Below are positions 27,541 through 36,373 of a stretch of 64,000 bases of DNA, one piece after another. Positions within the stretch are counted from its first letter, which is position 1. Every line of letters starts with the position of its first letter. The notes under the pieces were generated by a model that saw only the letters and a list, made by a program, of their open reading frames with translations, was not told the origin of the DNA and ran no database searches. Source of the DNA: Streptomyces sp. TSRI0281. Lineage in GTDB: Bacteria > Actinomycetota > Actinomycetes > Streptomycetales > Streptomycetaceae. The DNA is taken from contig NZ_LWLE01000004.1 in the NCBI RefSeq assembly GCF_001905125.1, forward strand, positions 1 to 64,000. The letters are read 5' to 3'. A program made the position numbers and the translations under genes.

Positions 27541-27948
27541 GATGTCGCCTCACCCCTCCCCGGGAAGCCGGGAGCCATACCAGCACGAGATCACACTGTA
27601 GTTCCAGTGCCGCGATCTGCGACGGGAACCATGGAACGCGAGAATCGCAGTTGTGCGCGGGCTAGCGCGACAGTGCCCCGTAAGATCCGGTCCCTCCGGA
27701 GCGCACCGCCAGGAGGGCCGTCCCGCTGACCGTCGTCAAGAACACCGTAGCCATCCATGCAGGCCGAGGATGCGAAGGTCACCGGCACGACGCTGGCAGA
27801 GCGACTCGGCCGCTCCGTACGGTCCGGGTATCGGTTCCTCGGCGGAGTCCAGGCTGCCAGTCCGCTGAACGCGCGAGCCCCGTCGCCGACAGACGGCAAC
27901 GGGGCTCGCAGGATTGCGGCGGCGCACGTGTGACTCGTGAGGGAATCG
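27541..27948. other. Intergenic, with hairpin at 27873-27909
   Basis: No gene is supported in these 408 bases. The main structure is the perfect inverted repeat GCGAGCCCCGT / ACGGGGCTCGC with a 15-base loop (listed separately). The right end of the interval lies close to the 3' end of the small membrane protein gene. Confidence 0.4.
27873..27909 (-). terminator. Probable terminator hairpin
   Basis: Eleven-base perfect arms, GCGAGCCCCGT and ACGGGGCTCGC, around a 15-base loop, 40 bases downstream of the minus-strand gene that ends at 27949. There is no marked T-run, as usual in Streptomyces terminators. Confidence 0.55.
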
Positions 27949-28164
27949 TCAGCGCCCCCTCTTTAGCATCCGAAGGATGCGTTCAGCGAGAAGGCGGGCG
28001 TCGCGGCGTCGGGCGGGCCTCTTAGACCAGACGGCTGGCATGAAAATGCCGACGAACACAAGCAGAGGCATGCCGACTGCGGCGACGGCGATCCAGGGGC
28101 TGACTGCGACCGAGGCTGAGGTGGCGGCAAGCACACTCAGGGCGATCGGCAGTCGGCAGCTCAC
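27949..28164 (-). CDS. Small two-helix membrane protein
   Basis: 71 residues from a GTG at 28164: two hydrophobic segments (PIALSVLAATSASVAV and WIAVAAVGMPLLVFVGIF) and a basic cytoplasmic tail (KRPARRRDARLLAERIL). The GTG has no ribosome site of its own. It overlaps the stop of a seven-codon frame that begins at an ATG at 28184 behind a strong GGAAGGA. So translation may reach it by re-initiation after the short peptide MASNLDP, or the two frames were once one and a frameshift separates them. Similar small Streptomyces membrane proteins have no known role. Confidence 0.55.
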   Translation of the reverse strand: MSCRLPIALSVLAATSASVAVSPWIAVAAVGMPLLVFVGIFMPAVWSKRPARRRDARLLAERILRMLKRGR

Positions 28165-28184
28165 GGGTCAAGGTTGCTGGCCAT

Positions 28185-29030
28185 CGCAAAATCCTTCCGA
28201 TTGGAACCGGGTTTGGCGGGAACCCCGGCTCGGGTGGGTAGTGCCTCGCTCCCGTTTGGCGCCGGGGGTGAGGGACAGGCCAGGGACCAATAGTCAGAGA
28301 CAGCGCAGCGCCGAGGGTGGAGGACTGGCCTGCCCTCCGGGCCCGCAGCGATGCGTCCGACACTCGCAATTGCGGCCGCTCTGCGTGGGGGTGAAGACGT
28401 TGGATAACGCGCGCGGGCCTCTGCCGCTAGGTGTAAGCACTTCGCTGCACATTCTGGGACGCCCGGAAGGTCCACGGAGGGTGCAACCGCCCGCTGTGAC
28501 AATGGTGTTGCTGACACGAGGTACGCGGTGATCGACCTCGGAATCGTGGCAAAGTCCGAGCGGCTAACGTGGCGGTGTGGCTTCCGGTACGCCGGGGTCC
28601 CCACACCCCCTGTGTCCACCCGTGTCCGGGATGTCAGGAGTCAGACCCCAGATCAGGGACAGCACCCACCCACCCTCCCGCCCCCACAACACCCGAACGC
28701 GCCGTGCTCAAACTCGACCGCCGACCGCACCTATGCGGCAACGGATATTCGTTGATGGCGGCGAACGTGCGAGAGATAGCGCCGTGACGAGCGCGATGCG
28801 GCAACCCAGTGTTCCTCCGCGGAGCGGCCTCCTGATCTGCGTAGCGATCCACCGTCTTGGGCGGATGATGCACGTGAAGCCATCTCCCACCCAACAACGG
28901 TCAACAGACAGTCAGTGGCGCGTGGTACCCCTGAAGGCATGGCACCTTACGGATCATTTCCGGAATATTTTGAGGGATAAAATCGTGTATCCTCAGCGGA
29001 GTTGAGACTTGTCAGGGTTGGAGGTGGACC
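28185..29030. other. Intergenic, nothing recognised
   Basis: 846 bases without a convincing gene. Frames on both strands are short and of unnatural composition. The last 80 bases, upstream of the GTG at 29031, are AT-richer and include TTTCCGGAATATTTTGAGG and GGATAAAATCG, a plausible promoter for the protease gene that follows. Confidence 0.4.
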
Positions 29031-30140
29031 GTGAGTGATCAAAAGGAGTTGCTCGCAGATCCCGCCATGCTCGTCCTGGCGCGCGACTCTCGGGGGTGGA
29101 CCCAGTCCGAGCTTGCGGAGCAGATGTCGCACGTGGAGGGCAACCGCATCTCGCAGGGGTACGTAAGCCGGGCCGAAGCCGGACGCATCCCGGTCCGGGC
29201 TGAGCGGGTACTCCTGTTCGCCGCCGCGCTTCGCTTCACCCCCGAGATGCTGTGCCAGGCCGCCGACACGGCCGGGGTAGGCATCGGGCTGATCCACCAC
29301 CGTAAGCGAGCCTCACTGGGGGCCCCCGCACTGCGCCGGATCCACGCGACGCTGACGCTCACCCGCCTCCAGGCCGAAGCGGTATCTCAGGCGGCAGACC
29401 TCCGTCATCCCCACCGGTTTAGACCCATTGAGGTCAACGACTTCGACACCCCCGCAGACGCCGCGGAGACGGTACGCGAAGAGTGGAACGTTCCCGCCGG
29501 CCCCATAGACGACCTGGTCGCGGTGCTCGAAGACGCCAGCACCCTGGTCGTAGTCCGCGATCTGGGCACCACCGAACTCGACGCCGTAAGCCAGTGGCCG
29601 CACGGCCGGGCGCCGCTGGTTCTCCTCAACTCCACTGCCCCTGGAGATCGTTCACGCTTCAGCCTCGCTCACGAGCTGGGCCATCTGCTCATGCACCACG
29701 AGCCGGGCGAGGGACGTACTCAGGAGGCCCAAGCCGACCAGTTCGCCGCCGAGTTCCTCATGCCGCACGAGGAGATCCTGAGCGAGCTGAAGCCCGGCAT
29801 CGACGTCGCCCGCCTCATGGATCTCAAAGCCCGCTGGGGGGTCTCCATGGCCGCACTCATCCGGCGGGCTGTGGACCTGGGCGTGATCACCGAATGGCAG
29901 TACCGCACGCTCATGGTCGAGTTGTCCGCACTCGGCTACCGCACCAACGAACCGATCGCCATCCGGCACGAGACCCCGCGCCATATTGCTCAGGCCGTCA
30001 CCCGGCTTGCAGGACAGCACCACCTCAGTGCGACCGAGACCGCTCACCTGGCGGGGCTGGGGCGTGAGGAGTTCCACGAGATCTACCTGTGCGCTTCTTC
30101 GTCCGGACACAAGGACGTGCCGGACCCTTCTGCGAGGTGA
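29031..30140 (+). CDS. XRE-type regulator/ImmA-IrrE metalloprotease
   Basis: 369 residues from a GTG at 29031 with a GGAGG ribosome site. Residues 10-75 are a helix-turn-helix of the XRE kind (LARDSRGWTQSELAEQ, then ISQGYVSRAEAGR). Residues 140-290 hold the ImmA/IrrE (COG2856) metalloprotease with the zinc motif HELGHLLMHH and the downstream helix QADQFAAEFLMPHE. In mobile elements such proteins cleave a phage-type repressor and so switch genes on in response to stress. The gene is followed after three bases by the next one, so the pair forms an operon. The regulator it would cleave is not obvious in the window. Frame intact. Confidence 0.9.
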   Translation: MSDQKELLADPAMLVLARDSRGWTQSELAEQMSHVEGNRISQGYVSRAEAGRIPVRAERVLLFAAALRFTPEMLCQAADTAGVGIGLIHHRKRASLGAPALRRIHATLTLTRLQAEAVSQAADLRHPHRFRPIEVNDFDTPADAAETVREEWNVPAGPIDDLVAVLEDASTLVVVRDLGTTELDAVSQWPHGRAPLVLLNSTAPGDRSRFSLAHELGHLLMHHEPGEGRTQEAQADQFAAEFLMPHEEILSELKPGIDVARLMDLKARWGVSMAALIRRAVDLGVITEWQYRTLMVELSALGYRTNEPIAIRHETPRHIAQAVTRLAGQHHLSATETAHLAGLGREEFHEIYLCASSSGHKDVPDPSAR

Positions 30141-30143
30141 TTC

Positions 30144-31307
30144 ATGAGCAACGCCCCCGATCCGAGGCGGCGACCGCCCGCCGTGAAGACGCTCGACCAC
30201 ACCGTGGCAGCGGTGCCGCTCCTGCAGGGACGCGTGCTACTGCACGAACATGCCCGGTACGCCCCTCGGCCTCGTCCTGCCCTTGATGATGACCTGAGCG
30301 GTGTGGTCATGACCAGCGCCAACGCCGACGCACGCGCCTTCCAGCTCCGCGCCGATGTCGGCTTCACAGGAACTCTTCTGATCGACAGCGCCGCCTACAC
30401 CACGTACACGGCAACGGCGGAGGAACCGTTCATGGCGCCTCCCGACGAACTGTTCGCCACCGTGCACGACTCCTTGAACTTCCAGAAGGCTCGAGGCGCA
30501 AGCGCAGCACTTACGCCCACCGGCTACATACCGCCGGCGAACTCCCGGACCCTCAAAGCAGTAATGCGGGAAGCCAACCAGATCGAGCGAGCAGACACCC
30601 TGGTATCCCTCCCGATCGACGCCACCTGGCTCAACCGGGAGACCATCAGTCAGCTCATCGCGGTCTGCGCCAAGATTTGCCACCCCAAAGCCCTCATCCT
30701 CTTCCACCAGTTCGACCCGCTGGAACAGGCGAAGGACATTCCGGGCAACCTGCGGCGGCTGTTCACCGAGGTCGAGCACATGTCGCTGTTGCGCACAGAC
30801 CTCGCAGCCCTCGACGTAATGGCGCATGGCGCCTTCTGTGCGGGAATCGGCGCCCAGAGCTCGCTCCGCCACGCGATACCGCCCGACGAGAAGCCCCAGA
30901 TAGGCAAGCGTGGTGGCGGGCCCACGTACCCGCACGTCCTCATGCCGCAGTTAATGTGCTTCAAGGGCGCCGAATTTCTGTCCAAGGTCTACGGCAACGC
31001 CGATCCGGCAACCTGCGACTGCGAGGAGTGCGACGGGCGTGGTCTCGAGCGTTTCTACCTTTCCGACGGCGACACCCGGCGTGAGGCCGAGAACCACAAC
31101 ATCCTCACCTGGAGCGAATGGGTCAGCGACATGGCCAGCCACCGCGCCAGCAGCGAGCGCAAGACGTGGTGGCGCAACAAATGCGCGGCAGCCGTCGACC
31201 GCTACGCAATGGAAAACCAACGCATCGAAGTGGGCGCAAGTCCCAGGTCCGGGTTCCAAGTACCGCCGCCGCTGAAGGCGTGGGCAGCGCCGCCCGTCAC
31301 TCCCTAG
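30144..31307 (+). CDS. tRNA-guanine-transglycosylase-like (DpdA-like) protein
   Basis: 387 residues from the ATG at 30144, three bases after the protease stop. Two motifs recall tRNA-guanine transglycosylases. Near residue 80, LLIDSAAYTTY stands like the TGT active-site DSGG/Q loop. At about 293-320, a cluster CDCEECDGRG is followed 22 residues later by ENHN, close to the TGT zinc site CxCxxC plus His. In between, AHGAFCAGIGAQSSLRHAIPP fits a TIM-barrel strand. Family relatives include DpdA, which exchanges guanine for preQ0 in DNA. No other deazaguanine gene is near. The substrate (tRNA, DNA or something else) is unknown; the assignment rests on motifs only. Confidence 0.6.
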   Translation: MSNAPDPRRRPPAVKTLDHTVAAVPLLQGRVLLHEHARYAPRPRPALDDDLSGVVMTSANADARAFQLRADVGFTGTLLIDSAAYTTYTATAEEPFMAPPDELFATVHDSLNFQKARGASAALTPTGYIPPANSRTLKAVMREANQIERADTLVSLPIDATWLNRETISQLIAVCAKICHPKALILFHQFDPLEQAKDIPGNLRRLFTEVEHMSLLRTDLAALDVMAHGAFCAGIGAQSSLRHAIPPDEKPQIGKRGGGPTYPHVLMPQLMCFKGAEFLSKVYGNADPATCDCEECDGRGLERFYLSDGDTRREAENHNILTWSEWVSDMASHRASSERKTWWRNKCAAAVDRYAMENQRIEVGASPRSGFQVPPPLKAWAAPPVTP

Positions 31308-31326
31308 TTGAAAGCGGGCAGAGAGC

Positions 31327-31944
31327 TTAGGGCAGTTGACGGTGGACATCCTCCAGGAACTTCCAGTTGGCAACCGTATGACGTTTGCGAACAAAGGGGC
31401 TTGGCGGCACGACAACCTCCACGATTGCCCCTTGGGCACGGAGCAATCCGATGCCGTAGAAAGCTGCACGCATCACAGCCTCCTCCTTGCGCCTCAACAC
31501 ACCATCGATCAATACGGAACGAGCAGTGAATGGCGTGAACCGCTCGGCCTGCTCCATCGCCGACTCCCAGCCGCGTCCAGACACGAACACCATGTCGACA
31601 TGTACCGGCTGGGTCGCCAGGCGGATAATCAATCCGTCGCGCCGAATCACAGCCCCCTTCGGAAGGCACTTCAACGCTCGGCGCTCCCTGTCGCTCAGTG
31701 ACCCGGCAGGAACAGGCTCGCCGAGTGGCAGCGCCATCAAGAGGTTCAAGGCATCCGGTCGCGTCAGCGGTTTCATCCCTGCAGCTGCCCGTCGCTCCCG
31801 CTCTCGCGCCTCGAATCGGTAGGCCGCCACGACCTTCGCCCCCAAGGCTTCAACGACCGCCAGGCTCGCTTCGCGGGGTACGAGATCGCCGGAAGCCAGC
31901 GCTCCCGCAACCACGCCCAAGGGCTCTCGTGCCACGATTGCCAT
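31327..31944 (-). CDS. Hypothetical protein
   Basis: 205 residues from the ATG at 31944, convergent with the TGT-like gene, 19 bases between stops. The N-terminal third is helical with a basic run (FEARERERRAAAG). The middle has LSDRERRALKCLPKGAVI followed by strand-rich sequence (LIIRLATQPVHVDMVFV), and it ends near ANWKFLEDVHRQLP. No transmembrane segment or known catalytic motif. I do not recognise the family. Composition and length suggest a real gene; no operon partner is visible. Confidence 0.6.
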   Translation of the reverse strand: MAIVAREPLGVVAGALASGDLVPREASLAVVEALGAKVVAAYRFEARERERRAAAGMKPLTRPDALNLLMALPLGEPVPAGSLSDRERRALKCLPKGAVIRRDGLIIRLATQPVHVDMVFVSGRGWESAMEQAERFTPFTARSVLIDGVLRRKEEAVMRAAFYGIGLLRAQGAIVEVVVPPSPFVRKRHTVANWKFLEDVHRQLP

Positions 31945-32822
31945 CGACCAACCCGCTCTCGTCCTGCATCGACGCTCTTCCCAGCAGGGCTGTGCGCGCC
32001 CATCCTTACCGCTTGCCCCGCGCCACCGGAAGCAGCCTCAACAACAAAGCCAACGGACCTCAACCGGCCCTAGACACGGGAACGCGTCCAAACGAACGGC
32101 AAGGCTAGTACGGACACTCACGCGATCGTCGACCACCTCCCCGGATAGCTCCGCATCGGTCACCCACCGCCCTCTCGCTGGCCAATTTGCACCCACAACT
32201 GGTCGCGGACGAGCGACTGCGATCGTAGCCATCCCGCACCACGATGCCTACAGCTGTTCGAATTCTTGGGCGCGCCCCGACTTACCGGAAGCATCTGCTC
32301 CCAAGCCGCGGCCGACCAGCGCCGCGCCAGCGGCCCCGCAGGCCGACGGGGGCAACATCTGTCACGTCCGTGTCACCAACAACGTCGACGCACCAAGACC
32401 ACCAAGACCAAACCTGCGCGAACGCCACCGAACTGGACCACGTGGACGCCAGAAGACGGTTCCGACTACCTGTGCCATGTGGGACCGACACCCCTGTCAG
32501 CACCCGAGGTGCAAGATCCCGGCCCAGGGCGGCCCACACGGGATTTTTGCCCAGTATTTCCAGCCGTTTCTGCAGCTCAGAACATCAATCGGCACAGTAC
32601 GTGATACTCACCGCGTCGCAAACGAGGGCAATATAGCCGAACATCGCCGGTTAGCCAAACCGGCGCTTCTGCAGACGATTGTTGTCCACCGTTTGCCCAG
32701 AGCACCACTGCGGATCAGTTCCATCAGAAGGGACTCACCGCTTCTGTGCATGCAGACCCCCACGGTTCTCCACCTGCGGGACGCGTCGCTTGTCGCCGAC
32801 CGCCTTCTTCGGTATCCCTTTG
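31945..32822. other. Intergenic, contains repeat copy B
   Basis: 878 bases before the integrase module. Apart from the dispersed repeat at 32360-32473 I see no gene; the frames here are low in complexity. Regulatory sites of the excision/integration module are likely within the last 300 bases, but none can be named from sequence. Confidence 0.4.
32360..32473. repeat. 114-base dispersed repeat, copy B
   Basis: Ungapped match to 9701-9814, roughly 80 percent identical by eye. It lies upstream of the excisionase/integrase module. It may be a piece of the element's control or recombination region that was duplicated, or the end of an unrecognised small element. Confidence 0.6.
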
Positions 32823-33153
32823 GTGCTCCATACCCCCGGAGATCCACCGCCCTTGCCCACCGAACCGATAGCAGACTACACAGACCGCCAGACGCACACG
32901 AGGAATGAGGGCAGTGCCCCTTTCCTCCGAGATGACAGCCGGTCGTCTCTCCTGGCCAATGCCTGGTATTCGACGCGCGACCTCGCCGCCTGCCTGCGTA
33001 TAAACACCTCGACTCTGCGCCGTTGGCGCACCGCTCGGCCACCCCAGGGCCCCGCCGTTCGTCTCCGTTTCGGAACGCGTCATCATGTACAGCGCGCTCG
33101 ACGTTGAGGAATGGCTGCGTCGCCACCGGACCGTCCCGCGCCGAGACGCATGA
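32823..33153 (+). pseudogene. Excisionase-like helix-turn-helix gene, frameshifted
   Basis: The frame contains a MerR/Xis-type winged helix: NAWYSTRDLAACLRI, then STLRRWRTARPPQGP. After that the family sequence continues one frame over (FVSVSERVIMYSALDVEEWLRR) to a TGA at 33151-33153 that overlaps the integrase ATG. One extra base near 33055-33060 separates the parts. The start is unclear; the GTG at 32823 is the nearest in-frame candidate. Corrected, the protein has the usual position and coupling of an excisionase upstream of int. As read, the island would lack a working Xis, unless ribosomes shift or the base is a sequencing error. Confidence 0.65.
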
Positions 33154-34370
33154 TGGCCGACAAAGCCATCGTGCCGGTCGGTGTCCGACTCACCACCGAC
33201 ATCGAGTACCGGCCTGATCGCCCCAACCCGTACCACGCGCGAGTCCGCTGGTTCGACCCGGCTACGAAGCGGCGCCTGTCCCTGTCGGAGGGGAAGGCGG
33301 ACGAAGATGAAGCGCAGGAGTGGCTCCAGTCCATCATCGAAGCGGCTGAGGCAGGACTGTCCCCGTCGCTCGCCACCATGAAGCTCGCCGAATACGGCAA
33401 CGCGAACATGGACCTCGCCCTGCGCGGCCTGGAGTTGAAAACACTCGACCCCTACCTGTCAGGCTGGCGGATGCGCGTCGTGCCCGCCCTGGGCCACGTC
33501 GCGGTCCGGATGATCACCAACGGCGCTGTCGACCGCACCGTGCAGAACTGGATCGCCGACGAGCTCAGCCGCTCAACGGTCAAGAACACCATCGCCGTCC
33601 TGGTCCGCGTCATGGAGCAGGCAGTCCGCGACGGCATCATCAAGGTGAACCCCGCCCGGGTGACCGGCTGGCAGAAGCTCTACAAGCAGGCCGAGGACGA
33701 ACTCCTCGACCCACGCGCGCTCGCCCTGCCCGACTGGGAAACACTCGTCGCACTGGCCGACGCACTCGTCGCCGCATCCCACGACCAGTACCGCGGCTGG
33801 GGAGACGTGGTCACCTTCGCCGCGTGCACCGCCGCACAGATCGGGGAGATCTCAGGCTGCCGCGTCGGAGACATCGACACCACCCAGTGGATCTGGACCG
33901 TCCGGCGTCAGACCACACCCGCGCCCGGCGGGCTGACCGACAAAGGCACCAAGGGCAAGCGGGCCCGCAAGGTTCCCATCGTCGAGGAGATCCGCCCCCT
34001 CGTCGCCCAGCGCATCCTGTCCGCCGGCCCCAATCCGGACGCCCGCCTGTTCACGGGCCCGCGAGGCGGACGTATCTCCACCGCCGTCCTGCGCGACGCC
34101 ACACACTGGGACGACGTGGTCACCAAGCTCGGCTACGAACATCTGCGCCGCCACGACCTCCGGCACACCGCGCTGACCTGGTTCGCCGACGCCGGGGTCC
34201 AAGTGCATGTCCTCCGCAGGATCGCCGGCCACGGTTCACTGACCACCACCCAGCGCTACCTGCACCCGGATGTCCACAAGATCACGGCCGCCGGGGCGGC
34301 GCTCTCTGCCCACTTCAACGTGCTGCGCGCACCACGCTCACTGCCGAGCCCCATCGTCATGACCCGCTGA
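33150..34370 (+). CDS. int: Tyrosine site-specific integrase
   Basis: 406 residues from the ATG at 33150, which overlaps the stop of the excisionase-like frame (ATGA); the frame could extend to 33111 but context favours 33150. The N-terminal 60 residues are a beta-rich arm-binding domain (PYHARVRWFDPATKRR). A SAM-like core-binding domain follows (about 75-180) and the catalytic domain occupies the last 200 residues. The box RRHDLRHTALTWF, the GHGSL histidine and the tyrosine in TTTQRYLH are all in place. It reads toward the 3' end of the adjacent tRNA-Pro, 109 bases away. This is the classic arrangement of an actinobacterial integrative element inserted in a tRNA gene. Confidence 0.93.
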   Translation: MMADKAIVPVGVRLTTDIEYRPDRPNPYHARVRWFDPATKRRLSLSEGKADEDEAQEWLQSIIEAAEAGLSPSLATMKLAEYGNANMDLALRGLELKTLDPYLSGWRMRVVPALGHVAVRMITNGAVDRTVQNWIADELSRSTVKNTIAVLVRVMEQAVRDGIIKVNPARVTGWQKLYKQAEDELLDPRALALPDWETLVALADALVAASHDQYRGWGDVVTFAACTAAQIGEISGCRVGDIDTTQWIWTVRRQTTPAPGGLTDKGTKGKRARKVPIVEEIRPLVAQRILSAGPNPDARLFTGPRGGRISTAVLRDATHWDDVVTKLGYEHLRRHDLRHTALTWFADAGVQVHVLRRIAGHGSLTTTQRYLHPDVHKITAAGAALSAHFNVLRAPRSLPSPIVMTR

Positions 34371-34392
34371 CCCGGTCAAGGAGGCCGGACCT

Positions 34393-34414
34393 CAACTGGT
34401 CCCCAACTGGTCCC
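34393..34414. repeat. Tandem 11-base repeats CAACTGGTCCC
   Basis: Two abutting perfect copies, 34393-34403 and 34404-34414, between the integrase stop and the tRNA. Short direct repeats in this position are typical arm sites for tyrosine integrases. A role as attachment-site arm is inferred. Confidence 0.55.
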
Positions 34415-34422
34415 CAAAAATG

Positions 34423-34462
34423 ATCAGGGCCGGTTTCGGATTGCTCCGAAACCGGCCCTGAT
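34423..34462 (-). terminator. Strong hairpin terminator of tRNA-Pro
   Basis: Perfect 18-base arms around the loop TTGC, about 17 bases beyond the 3' end of the minus-strand tRNA. On the minus strand the hairpin is followed by a T-run (TTTTT from 34415-34421 read in reverse), so it is a textbook intrinsic terminator. It may also stop plus-strand transcription of int. Confidence 0.9.
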
Positions 34463-34478
34463 CTGCGACTGTCTCCAG

Positions 34479-34552
<74 letters not shown>

Positions 34553-34640
34553 CTGCCCGCCTGACCTGGGCTTTTCCCCTGGCCGAACGCGCATGAGAAC
34601 AATACCGCACTTGAGCGGGTGGTCACGAACCCCTTTCCTC

Positions 34641-34671
34641 TTGACCTCAACCTTGGTCGAGGTTGAACACT
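34641..34671 (+). promoter_or_regulatory. MerR/SoxR-like promoter of the transketolase genes
   Basis: A -35-like TTGACC at 34641-34646 and a -10-like AACACT at 34666-34671 are 19 bases apart, the long spacing of MerR-type promoters. The spacer carries the dyad CCTCAACC-TTG-GTCGAGG with one mismatch. Transcription would start within a base or two of the ATG at 34679, so the message may be leaderless. Confidence 0.6.
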
Positions 34672-34678
34672 GGGGGGC

Positions 34679-35380
34679 ATGACGCACACGACTGCCGCAC
34701 CGGTACACGGATACCGCGACCTGAACCGTCTGATCAGCCTGATGACGGGCGACGAGAAGCACGGCCCCGCCGCCCATTCCACGCTCGATGCCCTGTGGGT
34801 GCTGTACGACCGGGTACTGCGGGTCACGCCCGACACCGTCGACGCCCCGGGGCGGGACCGCTTCCTGCTCTCCAAGGGGCACGGGCCGATGGCGTACTAC
34901 GCCGTTCTCGCGGCGCGCGGATTCTTCGGCGAGGAGCTGCTGCCCGGCTTCGGGTCCTACGACTCGCCACTGGGGCACCACCCGGACCGGCTGCTGGTGC
35001 CGGGCGCGGAGATCGGCAGCGGGTCGCTGGGCCACGGGCTCCCGCTGGCCGTGGGGAGCGTGCTGGGGCTGCGGGCCCAGGGGCTCACCGATCCGCGGGT
35101 GTGGGTGCTGATCGGGGACGCGGAGCTGGACGAGGGCAGCAACCACGAGGCGATCGCCTACGCCGGTCCCGCCGGGCTGGAGCAGCTGCACACCCTGGTG
35201 ATCGACAACGCCTCCGCGACCCACGCGCTGCCCGGTGGCATCACCGCCCGGTTCGAGGCCGCCGGATGGTCCGCGGTGACCGTGGACGGGCGGGATCACG
35301 AGGCGCTGTACGGGGCGTTCACCACGCCGCACCCGGGGCGGCCCCTCGCCGTGGTCGCCCGCGTGGAACCCAAGCCCTGA
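34679..35380 (+). CDS. Transketolase, N-terminal (TPP-binding) subunit
   Basis: 233 residues from the ATG at 34679. It is the thiamine-diphosphate pyrophosphate-binding half of a split transketolase: RFLLSKGHGPMAYYAVL, the GSGSLGHGLPLAVG loop, and the metal-binding GDAELDEGSNHEA with the following VIDN. These are the family's hallmark motifs. With the next gene product it should transfer two-carbon ketol units between sugar phosphates in the pentose-phosphate network, or act on a related pathway. It is shorter than many N-subunits (about 270) but complete through the catalytic motifs. An 88-base gap leads to the partner gene. The upstream promoter looks regulated by a MerR-family protein. Confidence 0.9.
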   Translation: MTHTTAAPVHGYRDLNRLISLMTGDEKHGPAAHSTLDALWVLYDRVLRVTPDTVDAPGRDRFLLSKGHGPMAYYAVLAARGFFGEELLPGFGSYDSPLGHHPDRLLVPGAEIGSGSLGHGLPLAVGSVLGLRAQGLTDPRVWVLIGDAELDEGSNHEAIAYAGPAGLEQLHTLVIDNASATHALPGGITARFEAAGWSAVTVDGRDHEALYGAFTTPHPGRPLAVVARVEPKP

Positions 35381-35468
35381 CATCCCACGAGCGACGAGTG
35401 CACGAGCCGTCGGTCCCGGTTGCGCCCGGACCGGCGCGAAGACCAGCGACAACGGAGGAACATCCCCC

Positions 35469-36368
35469 ATGGACACGATGCGTGACCGCTTCATCGCCAC
35501 CACCTCACAGCTCCTGGACGAGGACCCGCGGCTGGCCCTCGTACTGGCCGAGATCAGCCGCGACGGCTTCGACGCCGCCCAGCGGGCCCATCCGGACCGG
35601 GTGATCAACGTGGGTATCCGGGAGCAGCTGCTGATCGGAGCGGGCGCCGGGATGGCGCTGACCGGGATGCGGCCCCTCATCCACACCTTCGCGAGCTTCC
35701 TGGTGGAGAGGCCGTTCGAGCAGGTCAAGCTGGATCTCGGGCATCAGGGCGTGGGTGCGGTCCTGGTCAGCGCCGGAGCCTCCTACGACTGGCCGGCCGG
35801 AGGTTTCACCCATATGTCTCCGGGTGACGTGGCGCTCCTGGACACGCTCGACGACTGGACCGTGCTGGTGCCGGGCCACCCCGACGAGGCCGAGGCGCTG
35901 CTCCGGGAGGCGGTCGTGGGGGACGGCCGGGTGTACGTGCGGCTCTCGCTCCAGGCGAACCGGGAGGGGCGGCCCGTGGGCGGGCCCGGCTTCACCGTGG
36001 CGCGGGAGGGACGCGGCGGCACGGTGATCGCGGTCGGGCCGATGCTGGACAACGTCCTCGCGGCGGTCGCTGACCTGGACGTGAGCGTGCTGTACGCGAC
36101 GACGGTGCGCCCCTTCGACGCGGCCGGGCTGCGGCGGGCGGTCGGCGCGGGCACCGGCGCCGATGTGGTGATCGTGGAGCCGTATCTGGCGGGCACCTCG
36201 ACGGCGGCGGCCAACGACGCGCTCGCGGAGCTGCCCCACCGGGTGCTCGGCCTGGGGGTGGGCCGGGCGGAGCTGCGCCGGTACGGGCAGTTGGACGAGC
36301 ACCTGACGGCGCACGGGCTGGACCCTCGGGGGCTGCGCGAGCGGATCACGGGATTCCTGCGGGCCTGA
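35469..36368 (+). CDS. Transketolase, C-terminal subunit
   Basis: 299 residues from the ATG at 35469, preceded by GGAGG. It comprises the pyrimidine-binding domain, with HPDRVINVGIREQLLIGAGAG providing the catalytic glutamate in the IREQ motif, and the C-terminal transketolase domain (VLYATTVRPFDAAGL). It completes the enzyme encoded by the gene before it. Two-gene transketolases are common in actinobacteria and often serve dedicated pathways rather than central metabolism. Neighbouring downstream genes concern sugar oxidation and isomerisation. A GC-rich hairpin just after the stop should end the operon. Confidence 0.9.
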   Translation: MDTMRDRFIATTSQLLDEDPRLALVLAEISRDGFDAAQRAHPDRVINVGIREQLLIGAGAGMALTGMRPLIHTFASFLVERPFEQVKLDLGHQGVGAVLVSAGASYDWPAGGFTHMSPGDVALLDTLDDWTVLVPGHPDEAEALLREAVVGDGRVYVRLSLQANREGRPVGGPGFTVAREGRGGTVIAVGPMLDNVLAAVADLDVSVLYATTVRPFDAAGLRRAVGAGTGADVVIVEPYLAGTSTAAANDALAELPHRVLGLGVGRAELRRYGQLDEHLTAHGLDPRGLRERITGFLRA

Positions 36369-36373
36369 GCCCC

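Noticed and set aside
28161..28619. 152-codon minus-strand frame ending in MASNLDP
   Set aside because: Only the last seven codons follow a good ribosome site; the rest is low-complexity sequence.
1..34400. Left attachment site of the island
   Set aside because: I searched by eye for a copy of the tRNA-Pro 3' end and found none, so no site is claimed in the window.
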